NCBI GenBank assembly: GCA_945866285.1
Contig: CAMBHC010000109.1
Coordinates: forward strand, 1 to 7,989
Source: Candidatus Sulfopaludibacter sp. SbA3
Lineage (GTDB): Bacteria > Acidobacteriota > Vicinamibacteria > Vicinamibacterales > UBA2999
DNA: 7,989 nucleotides
Reading direction: 5' to 3'
Part shown: one piece after another, positions 1 through 6,159 of the stretch
How positions within the stretch are numbered: the first letter of the stretch is position 1
Layout of the letters: every line of letters starts with the position of its first letter
Translations under genes and position numbers: made by a program
The notes under the pieces: generated by a model
The model's input: only the letters and a program-made list of their open reading frames with translations
Databases searched by the model: none
What the model was told of the DNA's origin: nothing

Positions 1-159
1 AGTGGAATGCGCGAAGAGCGGCATGGCTGCATGGTTGGCCGGAGCGGTGGTGGACGCCGGCGCCTGCGCGCCCGGCAGCGCCAGCATCACCACGAACACC
101 CATAACGCCACGGCTGCGGTCAGCAGCAACGATTGTTTCGAGAGGAATCGGGAATTCAT
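1..159 (-). CDS. exported protein of unknown function, N-terminal part only
   Basis: Only the first 53 codons lie in the window; the gene continues past the left edge. The protein begins MNSRFLSKQ, followed by a long hydrophobic run (about residues 11-28, LLLTAAVALWVFVVMLAL) and then PGAQA followed by a Pro/Ala/Thr-rich stretch. This is a Sec signal peptide or a signal anchor; the Ala-x-Ala-like site would put Pro at +1, which disfavours cleavage. I chose the ATG at 159 because a GGAAG sits 8 bases upstream. An in-frame ATG at 165 would overlap the stop codon of the preceding gene by one base (TGATG) and has poor spacing. Either way it is the third gene of the minus-strand operon and is probably translationally coupled. 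Its neighbour suggests an envelope redox partner, but nothing in the visible part shows a function. Confidence 0.75.
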   Translation of the reverse strand, partial: MNSRFLSKQSLLLTAAVALWVFVVMLALPGAQAPASTTAPANHAAMPLFAHST

Positions 160-164
160 CGGCA

Positions 165-1289
165 TCACTTCCAGAACGAGAAGAGACCGCCGTCGAACCA
201 GTCCCAGAGAAAATAGACCAACACCTGCGGATGACGTTCCTCACGCTGCGTGAGGGGCACGCGGACACCGCCGGCCAGCAGCACGTGCTGCAACTTCGAG
301 AGTGACACCTGGAGTTGCGGCACCACGTCCCATTCCGACTGTTCGCCGAACGGCCGCGCCCACAGCACTTCGACCTGGGGCGACCAGGCGCGTCCAAACC
401 CGCGATCCTGCGCGAAGGTCGTCCCGATCGCGGTGCGCAGGTACGCCTCCTTGGTGGCATCGCCGTCGATGGGAATCTCGATGCCGCCATGCATCTGGAA
501 ATAGCTGTCGCGCGGCAGCGCCTGCCCCCACATGGCGAACGGCTCGATCACGGTGTGGCCGTTGCCGAGACCCCTGTCCACGTTGCCGGTCGGCAGAATC
601 ATCTCGGCGCCGGCAGCGGCGACCGTGCCCGATGACGCGCTGGCGAGAAAGGTGCGGCGCAGCGCAAAGGCCAGGTCGCCAATGCCCTTCAGCCAGGATT
701 GGCCATTCGCCTGCTGCTGGAAGTCGATCGGAACAATGACTTCCAACTGGTTGCGCGCGCCGAGGCGGTGCTCGTACACGAGCTCGTTGCCGATGGCCTT
801 GTCGCCCTTGGTGGAGACACTGGTGGTCAGCACCGTTTCGTTCTCGGGAAACGCCTTCTCGGTAAAGAACGCCCGCGGGAAGTTGAGGTCGCCAATGGGC
901 CACGCCTCCCGCTCGGCGCAGAAGGTGCGGAGGTGATCGACGACCTTCTCGATGTCGTCGGCGGTCAACGCCTCGCCGAAGGCCGGCATGTGGCGATCGA
1001 GGGCGCGCACCGGGCCGCCTTCGTGCACCACCGCGAACCAATCGGGACTGGGCTCGGCCGACGCCGTGCAGTCCGTGAAGTCACGAATCGGCACGTCGAA
1101 GCCAGTCGCGGGCTGCGGCGTCCCGCGGCCGTCGCGGGCATGGCACGTGGCGCACGCGGCCTCGAAGATCTGGGCACCGGTACGAACCCCCGGCAGGGCA
1201 TTGCCTGATTGGGGTGGGGCGACAGGTTGCTGCGCCCGTAGTGACACCGACACCAGCACACATATGTACAGAGAAACCGCGAGACGCAT
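165..1289 (-). CDS. exported cytochrome c fused to a predicted outer-membrane beta-barrel
   Basis: The 374-residue product has three parts. Residues 1-19 (MRLAVSLYICVLVSVSLRA) form a Sec signal peptide. Residues ~30-125 form a class I monohaem cytochrome c domain: the haem site is CATCH at 46-50, Met101 in HMPAFG is the likely sixth ligand, and the helix TADDIEKVVDHLRTFC follows. Residues ~135-374 alternate polar and hydrophobic residues with aromatic girdle positions in about 11-12 strand-like segments, resembling 'MetA-pathway' or transporter-type barrels, and end in an aromatic-rich terminus (FSFW). Inferred role: electron transfer at or across the outer membrane. The start at 1289 has a GGA 7 bases upstream. 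ATG at 1292 and TTG at 1301 are in-frame alternatives. It begins 18 bases after the DUF2231 gene, so the two are surely co-transcribed. The architecture recalls Cyc2 (haem motif plus porin), but I see no sequence similarity to Cyc2. The cytochrome call is firm; the barrel is inferred from pattern. Confidence 0.85.
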   Translation of the reverse strand: MRLAVSLYICVLVSVSLRAQQPVAPPQSGNALPGVRTGAQIFEAACATCHARDGRGTPQPATGFDVPIRDFTDCTASAEPSPDWFAVVHEGGPVRALDRHMPAFGEALTADDIEKVVDHLRTFCAEREAWPIGDLNFPRAFFTEKAFPENETVLTTSVSTKGDKAIGNELVYEHRLGARNQLEVIVPIDFQQQANGQSWLKGIGDLAFALRRTFLASASSGTVAAAGAEMILPTGNVDRGLGNGHTVIEPFAMWGQALPRDSYFQMHGGIEIPIDGDATKEAYLRTAIGTTFAQDRGFGRAWSPQVEVLWARPFGEQSEWDVVPQLQVSLSKLQHVLLAGGVRVPLTQREERHPQVLVYFLWDWFDGGLFSFWK

Positions 1290-1307
1290 CATCAATTCCA
1301 AGCTCGC

Positions 1308-2150
1308 CTATTTCTTGTCGAGTTCGTCGAGCCGGCGCTGAATCTGCACGTTCGTGGGGAACTCTCCCTTGAGCGTCATCAGCACCTGCCGCGCGCCGTC
1401 GATGTTGCCTTGGGCCTTCAGGGCAGTCGCGCGAGCCAGGCCGGCACGCGTCCGCAGGCGGTTCTCGGCCTGCGACACACTGAGCGCATCGAGACGCTGC
1501 AGTGCACCCGCCGGATCCTGCTTCACGTCGGTCGTCCACTCGATCGACATGAGCTGCAGCTCCAGGTTCTCCGGAAAGCGCGCCGCGGCCAGGTCGATCA
1601 GCGCCGCGCCCTCGGCACCCTTGTTCGCCTGGCGATCGAGCAGCGCCTGCTGATACAGGCCGGCCACCATCAGCCGGCCGACGTCCTTCGGATCGCCGCT
1701 GCGCGTGCCGATGCCACCGGCGTAGTTGTAGACCAGCTCGCCGCCGTGCTCACCGGCCTCATAGATCGCGGCCAGGCCAACCAGGCCGATCGCGGCGGCG
1801 CCCATGGCGACAACCTTCGCCTGCTTCGGCATGCGGCCCGCCAGGGCCAGGGCGAGGAGCTCGAGTGCCGCCACCCCCAGGAAGATGTTGCGCGCGCGGA
1901 TGCCCCACTCCTCGTGGTCGACCACGGCCGGGCGCACGCCCGGGATGCGCTCGACCGGGCCGTGGGCGTCATTTCCCGATTGGACGGCGAGCACGGTGGC
2001 GACCGTGCCCAACACGATCAACGTGGTCGCGGCGGGACCCGTGAACGCCAGGCGGCCGGTCAGCGACAACAGGCGAAAGACGACGCCGACAATGAGCAAG
2101 GCGATGGCGAAGTGGACAACCTGCGGATGTAATGAAGCAATTGACGGCAT
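1308..2150 (-). CDS. DUF2231-family inner-membrane protein with C-terminal helical (TPR-like) tail
   Basis: The 280-residue protein starts MPSIASLHPQVVHFAIALL, the HPxxVHF signature of DUF2231 membrane proteins. Four hydrophobic helices are visible at about 11-31, 39-58, 86-105 and 111-131, followed by the family's HGGELVYNYAGGIG motif near 135-148. Histidines 8, 13, 63, 79 and 135 lie in or near the membrane part and could bind haem or metal, though this is not established. Residues ~155-280 are amphipathic helices with TPR spacing (FPENLELQL, ALKAQGNIDGA, FPTNVQIQRRLDEL), probably a protein-interaction tail. The ATG at 2150 is chosen because a GGAGGG lies 4 bases upstream and DUF2231 homology begins there; the frame stays open upstream to 2318 but crosses the promoter region. 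It is the first gene of the operon. DUF2231 genes often sit beside c-type cytochromes, which fits an electron-transfer role. Confidence 0.85.
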   Translation of the reverse strand: MPSIASLHPQVVHFAIALLIVGVVFRLLSLTGRLAFTGPAATTLIVLGTVATVLAVQSGNDAHGPVERIPGVRPAVVDHEEWGIRARNIFLGVAALELLALALAGRMPKQAKVVAMGAAAIGLVGLAAIYEAGEHGGELVYNYAGGIGTRSGDPKDVGRLMVAGLYQQALLDRQANKGAEGAALIDLAAARFPENLELQLMSIEWTTDVKQDPAGALQRLDALSVSQAENRLRTRAGLARATALKAQGNIDGARQVLMTLKGEFPTNVQIQRRLDELDKK

Positions 2151-2154
2151 GAAA

Positions 2155-2160
2155 CCCTCC
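2155..2160 (-). promoter_or_regulatory. strong ribosome binding site deciding the DUF2231 start
   Basis: On the minus strand GGAGGG lies 4 bases before the ATG at 2150. It is the best Shine-Dalgarno match among the operon genes and rules against the longer upstream reading frame. Confidence 0.75.
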
Positions 2161-2172
2161 TCGGGTGCGCTG

Positions 2173-2178
2173 ATTCTA
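2173..2178 (-). promoter_or_regulatory. candidate -10 box of the envelope/redox operon
   Basis: TAGAAT on the minus strand (5 of 6 to TATAAT) lies about 22 bases before the start codon at 2150. Transcription would begin near 2166, giving a leader of about 15 bases that still includes the ribosome binding site. No good -35 box is visible at 16-18 bases. It lies in the 72-bp divergent region shared with gltX. Confidence 0.35.
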
Positions 2179-2210
2179 CGTCCTGTTCCAGCACCGGGCC
2201 CCCGCCGGTG

Positions 2211-2216
2211 AATAAT
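2211..2216 (+). promoter_or_regulatory. candidate -10 box for gltX (possible leaderless transcript)
   Basis: AATAAT at 2211-2216 is an A/T island in very GC-rich sequence, ending 6 bases before the GTG at 2223. If it acts as a -10 box, transcription starts at or next to that GTG and the message is leaderless. This would explain the absence of any Shine-Dalgarno sequence before either candidate start. No convincing -35 box is seen. Confidence 0.35.
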
Positions 2217-2222
2217 GTCTGG

Positions 2223-3542
2223 GTGACTCGTCTCCGCTTTGCTCCGTCCCCCACCGGCTACCTGCACGTCGGTGGCGCCCGGACCGCGCTCTTCAACTGG
2301 CTGTACGCCCGTCGCCATGGCGGCGTCTTCGTCCTCCGCATTGAGGACACGGACGTCGAGCGCTCGCAGGCCGAGATGGTCACCGGCATTCTCGATGGCC
2401 TGCGCTGGTTAGGAATCGACTGGGACGAGGGCCCTGAGGTCGGCGGTCCGCACGCGCCTTATTACCAGTCGCAACGCCTGGAGCGGTACCGCGCCGCCGC
2501 GAAGCAGTTGCTCGACAGCGGCCAGGCCTTCGAGGACGGGGGCGCCATCCGCTTCAAGGTGCCACCGGGTAAGACGACGTTTGTCGACAGCGTGCATGGG
2601 CCGATCGAGTTCGACAACGAGCACATCGAGAGCTTCGTGATCCTGCGCTCCGACACTCACCCGACCTATCACCTCTCCGTCGTCTGCGACGACATCGACA
2701 TGGCGATCACGCACGTGGTCCGCGGCGACGATCACATCTCGAACACGCCGAAGCAAGTACTGCTCTACAACGCGTTTGGCAAGACCCCGCCGACCTTCGC
2801 ACACGTGCCGCTGATCATGGGCGCCGACAAGCAGCGCCTCAGCAAGCGCCACGGCGCGACCTCGGTGATGGAGTACGAGAAGCTCGGCTACCTGCCCGAG
2901 GCGATGTTCAATTTTCTCGCCTTGCTCGGTTGGGGTACCGGCAGCAACGACGAGTTGTTGACGAAGGACGAGTTGGTCCAGCGGTTCAACCTCGAAGGGA
3001 TCAGCGGCGGCAACGCGGTGTTCAACACCGAGAAGCTCGATTGGTTTAATCACCAGTACTTGCTGAAGCTCACAGATGAAGAGCTTGTTGCTCGCGTCGG
3101 GGGCTTGGGGGCTTGGGGGCTTGAAGGCTTGGGGAAGGATCCTGCTTGGAGTTCGCGCGTCCTGGCCTTGTTGAGGCCCAGGTGCAAGCGGCTCACGGAG
3201 TATCGCGACCAACTCACTCCGTTTTTCGAGGGTCCCACCAGCTACGACCCCGACGGCGTGAAGAAGCACCTGTCGGCGCCCGAGGCCAGGGAACACCTGG
3301 AGGCGCTCAGGCAGGCGTATATCGCGACGGGGGACTGGACCGAGGTCGCGCTCGAGAAGTGCCTGCGCGAGCTCGCCGAAGCGCGAAGCGCGAAGGCGGC
3401 CACCTTGATTCACGGTACGCGAATCGCGATGACCGGTCGCATGGTGAGTCCAGGATTGTTCGAGATGCTGGTGCTGCTGGGCCGCGAACGAGTGGTCGAC
3501 CGGCTCGCACGCCTGATCGCGGCCTTGGCAGGACTACCGTAA
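2223..3542 (+). CDS. gltX: glutamyl-tRNA synthetase, compact form
   Basis: This class I aminoacyl-tRNA synthetase joins glutamate to tRNA-Glu (and to tRNA-Gln in species with a non-discriminating enzyme). The 439-residue product opens with RFAPSPTGYLHVGGARTALFNWL, carrying the HIGH-type motif as HVGG (15-18). RIEDTD (39-44) and VVRGDDHISNTPKQ (165-178) are family blocks, and the KMSKS-type loop is KQRLSKRHG (203-211). The C-terminal anticodon-binding part is complete (FFEGP, LIHGTRIAMTGR). It is short for the family (about 465-490). Between GQAF (100-103) and AIRFK (108-112) it lacks the ~40-residue stretch that normally holds the CxC...YDGxC cysteines. A G-rich repeat at 3099-3134 encodes a Gly/Leu-rich loop at about residues 293-304. 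GTG at 2223 puts the family start (MTRLRFAPSPTG) at residue 1; GTG at 2208 would add five residues. Neither has a ribosome binding site. Confidence 0.95.
   Translation: MTRLRFAPSPTGYLHVGGARTALFNWLYARRHGGVFVLRIEDTDVERSQAEMVTGILDGLRWLGIDWDEGPEVGGPHAPYYQSQRLERYRAAAKQLLDSGQAFEDGGAIRFKVPPGKTTFVDSVHGPIEFDNEHIESFVILRSDTHPTYHLSVVCDDIDMAITHVVRGDDHISNTPKQVLLYNAFGKTPPTFAHVPLIMGADKQRLSKRHGATSVMEYEKLGYLPEAMFNFLALLGWGTGSNDELLTKDELVQRFNLEGISGGNAVFNTEKLDWFNHQYLLKLTDEELVARVGGLGAWGLEGLGKDPAWSSRVLALLRPRCKRLTEYRDQLTPFFEGPTSYDPDGVKKHLSAPEAREHLEALRQAYIATGDWTEVALEKCLRELAEARSAKAATLIHGTRIAMTGRMVSPGLFEMLVLLGRERVVDRLARLIAALAGLP
3099..3134 (+). repeat. GGGGGCTT octamer tandem repeat inside gltX
   Basis: Three perfect copies of GGGGGCTT (3099-3122) are followed by a degenerate copy GAAGGCTT (3123-3130) and a final GGGG (3131-3134). 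The coding strand therefore has G-runs at 3099-3103, 3107-3111, 3115-3119 and 3131-3134, able in principle to form a G-quadruplex in DNA or mRNA, with loops of 3, 3 and 11 bases. The unit length of 8 is not a multiple of three, so gain or loss of one copy would shift the gltX frame. The encoded loop lies at the start of the C-terminal domain, a variable place in the family. Confidence 0.85.
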
Positions 3543-3615
3543 GACGGTGGCGTCCAGATGAGCGCCGGAGGGCGGCCCGGAGGCGGCACCGCCGGGTCGC
3601 ACGGGGACCGGGTTC
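3543..3615. other. intergenic spacer after gltX
   Basis: A GC-rich spacer separates the gltX stop from the 23-bp repeats. It holds a weak inverted repeat (CCCGG...CCGGG around 3577-3595) without a T-tract, so I do not call a terminator. Confidence 0.4.
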
Positions 3616-3684
3616 TGGCAATCAGCCGACCATGAAACTGGCAATCAGCCGCCTGTGAAATTAGCGATCAGCCGACGCCCAAAC
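3616..3684 (+). repeat. three tandem 23-bp repeats, possible insertion-sequence end
   Basis: Three direct units occupy 3616-3638, 3639-3661 and 3662-3684. They share TGGCAATCAGCCG (units 1 and 2) or TAGCGATCAGCCG (unit 3) and end in GAAAC, GAAAT and CAAAC. Units with a TG start and subterminal repeats are typical of IS21-family ends. No transposase gene (istA/istB-like) is in the window, so this would be a remnant. It sits exactly where the following ATPase gene loses its 5' part. Repeat structure is certain; IS origin is inference. Confidence 0.6.
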
Positions 3685-4459
3685 CAGGATCACCGATCGC
3701 CTCGGCCCAGAGCTCGCCGAGCGCATTGTCGGCGGGGGATACCCCGCCGCACTCGCGAGGCGGACACCGGCCCGGCGGCGGGCCTGGTACCGTGATTTCG
3801 TCGAGACGCAGATTCAACGCGACGTGCGCGACCTGGCCCGCATCCATTCTTTGGACGCGCTGCCCCGGCTGCTCACGCTCACGGCTTCGCACACAGCCCA
3901 GCTGCTCAACGTGTCAGATCTCGCGGCGCCATTTCAGATGACGCGTCAGACCATTCACGACTACGTCACGGTCCTCGAGCGTATTTTTCTCGTCGATCGG
4001 CTGCCACCGTGGCATCGCAACCGTTTGAGCCGGCTGGTAAAGACCGCCAAGCTCCACATCGGCGACACGGGACTGGCGTGTGCCCTGCTCGGAATCGACA
4101 CCGTCGCGCTACACCGGGATCGCGGTCGCCTCGGATCGTTGCTGGAGACGTTCGTGCTCCAGGAACTGCGTCGCCAGGCGAGCTGGTACCCGGAACCCGT
4201 TGATTTCTTTCACTACCGCGACCGCGACGACTTCGAAGTAGACATCGTCCTCGAGCACGGCAGCGCCGCGGTGGCCGGGGTCGAGGTGAAGGCCGCCGCG
4301 ACCGTAACCGACGCGGATTTTCGCGGGCTGCGCAAGCTGCGTGACGCCGCTGGCAAGCAGTTTGCCGGCGGCGTGGTGCTCTACGACGGTACGGCGGCGA
4401 CCCGCTTCGGCGACGACCTGTTCGCAGTACCCATGCGAAACCTGTGGGAGGTTAACTGA
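3665..4459 (+). pseudogene. 5'-truncated COG1373-type AAA ATPase (DUF4143 part only)
   Basis: COG1373 proteins are ~380-400-residue ATPases with an N-terminal AAA+ P-loop domain and a C-terminal DUF4143 domain with nuclease-like residues. Here the frame is open for 264 codons after a TAG at 3662 that lies inside the 23-bp repeat. Family similarity starts near 3692 (RLGPELAERIVGGGYPAALARR), then ETQIQRDVRDLARI, a helix-turn-helix-like segment (DLAAPFQMTRQTIHDYVTVLE), LHIGDTGLACALLGI, and the C-terminal block FHYRDRDDFEVDIVLE...GVEVKAA. The Walker A and B motifs and the true start are absent. The remaining frame has no stops or frameshifts, so the truncation looks recent or the fragment may still be translated from GTG 3824, which has no clear ribosome binding site. 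The loss point coincides with the repeat scar, suggesting that a transposon insertion and deletion removed the 5' half. Confidence 0.75.
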
Positions 4460-4525
4460 CGTCGCTGGGTGGCTCGACGACGGTACCATCGCTGTGGGAC
4501 GGCCCGGGCCGGCAGCCGGGAATGG

Positions 4526-4534
4526 TGGTATCTT
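4526..4534 (+). promoter_or_regulatory. candidate extended -10 promoter for the GMC oxidoreductase
   Basis: TGGTATCTT matches the extended -10 form (TG, one base, then TATCTT, 4 of 6). Transcription would start near 4541, about 29 bases before the ATG at 4570. No -35 box is evident, and no clear Shine-Dalgarno precedes the ATG. Confidence 0.25.
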
Positions 4535-4569
4535 CCTGACCTTCGTGCTGTTCGCGGTTGCCTTTGATC

Positions 4570-6159
4570 ATGAGACGACGAGACTTCATCAAGATGGTGG
4601 GCGCTTCGCCAGTGCTCGCCGGCTTGGCGCAATCGGTCCGCCACGATTTCGACTTCATCATCGTCGGTGCCGGCTCCGCCGGATGCGTGCTGGCGAATCG
4701 GCTGTCGGCCGACCCGGCTGCGCGGGTGCTGGTGCTTGAAGCCGGCGGCCCCGCCAACAACGACCCGGCCATCACCGCGCCTGGCCGTTGGGTCTCGCTG
4801 ATCGGATCGAAGTTCGACTGGGGCTACTCAACCGAGCCGGAGCCGGGCCTGCAGAACCGCCGCATCGCGTTTCCTCGCGGCAAGGTCCTCGGTGGTTCGA
4901 GCGCCGTCAGCGCCATGACCTTCATCCGCGGCCACCAGTTCTGCTTCGACAAGTGGGAACGACTGGGTAACCCCGGCTGGGGCTACGACGCGCTGCTGCC
5001 GATCTTCAAGAAGTCCGAACGCCACGAGATGGGCGAGACGCCGTGGCGCGGCGCGACGGGCGAGCTGGCCGTGTCGCTGTGCACCGATCCGCACGCCGGC
5101 CACCGGGCCTTCCTGCAGGCGGCATCGCAGCACGGCTACAAGGCCGACGCGCGTTTTGATTTCAACATGCCGGCGCCGGTCAACACGGCGGGCTACTACC
5201 AGAAGAACATCCTCGACGGTAAGCGCCACAGCGCGGCCGATGCGTTCCTGACGCCGGTGCTGGCGAGGCCGAACCTCGAGGTGCGCTCGCTGTGCCAGGC
5301 GACCCGGTTGCTGTTCGACGCTGGTCGCGTCGTCGGCATCCAGTACCTGCGTGACGGCAAGCCCGAGCAGGCCCGCGCAACGCGCGAGGTGATTGTCAGC
5401 AGCGGCGTGGTCGATTCGCCGAAGTTGTTGATGTTGTCGGGCATTGGCCCGGCGGATCAGTTGAAAGCGCTCGGCATCCCGGTGGTCGCCGATGTCCCCG
5501 GGGTGGGACAGAACTTCCAGGATCACTTGAAGCTGTCGATCAGCTGGAACGGCAAGACCGAGCTGCCGGGATCCTCGGTTACGGCCGGGCTGTTCACGCG
5601 ATCGAGCCAGATGGACTGGGGCGCGGCGCCCGACCTGCAGTTCTACGTCGGCAGTGGCACCGAGGCGCCGGACAAGTTCGTCACCATCACCGTGTCACTG
5701 GTGCAGCCGAAGTCACACGGCGAGATTCGCCTGCGGTCGGCCGATCCCCTGGCGGCGCCGGTCATCCGCGCCAACTACCTGCAGGAGCAGGCGGATGTCG
5801 ATGCGCTGGTGCGTGGCGCAAAGCTGGCGCGGTGGTTTGCGGAAGCGGATGCCTATCAGTTGCTGATCGCTGACGAGATCTTGCCGGGGCCGTCGATGAA
5901 GAGCGACGCCGAGCTGGAGACGTTTGTCAGGCGCGACTCCGACACGACCTATCACGGCGCCGGCACGTGCAAGATGGGACCGGCTACCGATGCCATGGCC
6001 GTCGTCGATGCGACGTTGACGGTGCGAGGCGTGCAGGGCTTGCGCGTGGCAGATGCGTCGATCATGCCGGAAGTGGTCAACGCCACCACCCACGCGGCCG
6101 CCGTGATGATCGGTGAGAAGGCCGCGCTGCTGATCAATCGGTCAATCGCGGTCGGTTGA
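4570..6159 (+). CDS. GMC-family FAD-dependent oxidoreductase with twin-arginine-like leader
   Basis: The 529-residue enzyme belongs to the glucose-methanol-choline family, which oxidises alcohols (sugars, choline, aliphatic or aromatic alcohols) using FAD; its substrate cannot be read from sequence. Visible features are FDFIIVGAGSAGCVLANRL (FAD-binding Gly motif 33-38, ADP-ribose acid Glu57), GMC signature 1 at GKVLGGSSAVSAM (104-116), and signature 2 at SGVVDSPKLLMLSGIG (278-293). Catalytic His462 lies in YHGAGTCKMG and a second His508 in NATTHAAAVMIGEKAA. Most choline-dehydrogenase relatives have Asn at the second site, so this is a His/His enzyme like glucose oxidase. The signature 1 Asn/His is replaced by Ser. 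The N-terminus MRRRDFIKMVGAS fits a Tat motif, but the hydrophobic part is short and the FAD fold begins at residue ~26, so export is uncertain. ATG 4570 places the Arg pair at the start; TTG 4558 is an alternative. No electron-acceptor subunit is adjacent. Confidence 0.92.
   Translation: MRRRDFIKMVGASPVLAGLAQSVRHDFDFIIVGAGSAGCVLANRLSADPAARVLVLEAGGPANNDPAITAPGRWVSLIGSKFDWGYSTEPEPGLQNRRIAFPRGKVLGGSSAVSAMTFIRGHQFCFDKWERLGNPGWGYDALLPIFKKSERHEMGETPWRGATGELAVSLCTDPHAGHRAFLQAASQHGYKADARFDFNMPAPVNTAGYYQKNILDGKRHSAADAFLTPVLARPNLEVRSLCQATRLLFDAGRVVGIQYLRDGKPEQARATREVIVSSGVVDSPKLLMLSGIGPADQLKALGIPVVADVPGVGQNFQDHLKLSISWNGKTELPGSSVTAGLFTRSSQMDWGAAPDLQFYVGSGTEAPDKFVTITVSLVQPKSHGEIRLRSADPLAAPVIRANYLQEQADVDALVRGAKLARWFAEADAYQLLIADEILPGPSMKSDAELETFVRRDSDTTYHGAGTCKMGPATDAMAVVDATLTVRGVQGLRVADASIMPEVVNATTHAAAVMIGEKAALLINRSIAVG

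Noticed and set aside
165..1289. Orthologue of the iron-oxidising cytochrome-porin Cyc2
   Set aside because: Cyc2 has a very short haem-containing N-terminus and a larger porin, whereas this has a full class I cytochrome domain and no visible Cyc2 sequence similarity; only the general plan is shared.
2151..2318. N-terminal extension of the DUF2231 gene from 2318
   Set aside because: It crosses the divergent promoter region and the gltX start, has no family similarity, and the ATG at 2150 has a strong GGAGGG.
2409..3413. Long 334-codon open frame antisense to gltX
   Set aside because: It is fully contained in the gltX coding sequence, has no recognisable domain and a composition typical of the opposite strand of a GC-rich gene.
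3577..3597. CCCGG...CCGGG inverted repeat after gltX as a terminator
   Set aside because: The stem is short, the loop is long and there is no T-tract; in sequence this GC-rich such hairpins arise by chance.
3616..3684. CRISPR array from the three 23-bp repeats
   Set aside because: The units are head-to-tail with no unique spacers and no cas genes are nearby.
4460..4479. CGTCG...CGACG hairpin after the truncated ATPase as a terminator
   Set aside because: It has only five base pairs and no run of T follows.
4828..5526. 232-codon frame antisense to the GMC gene
   Set aside because: It is rich in Arg, His and Gln and shows no family motif; it is a shadow of the GMC coding frame.
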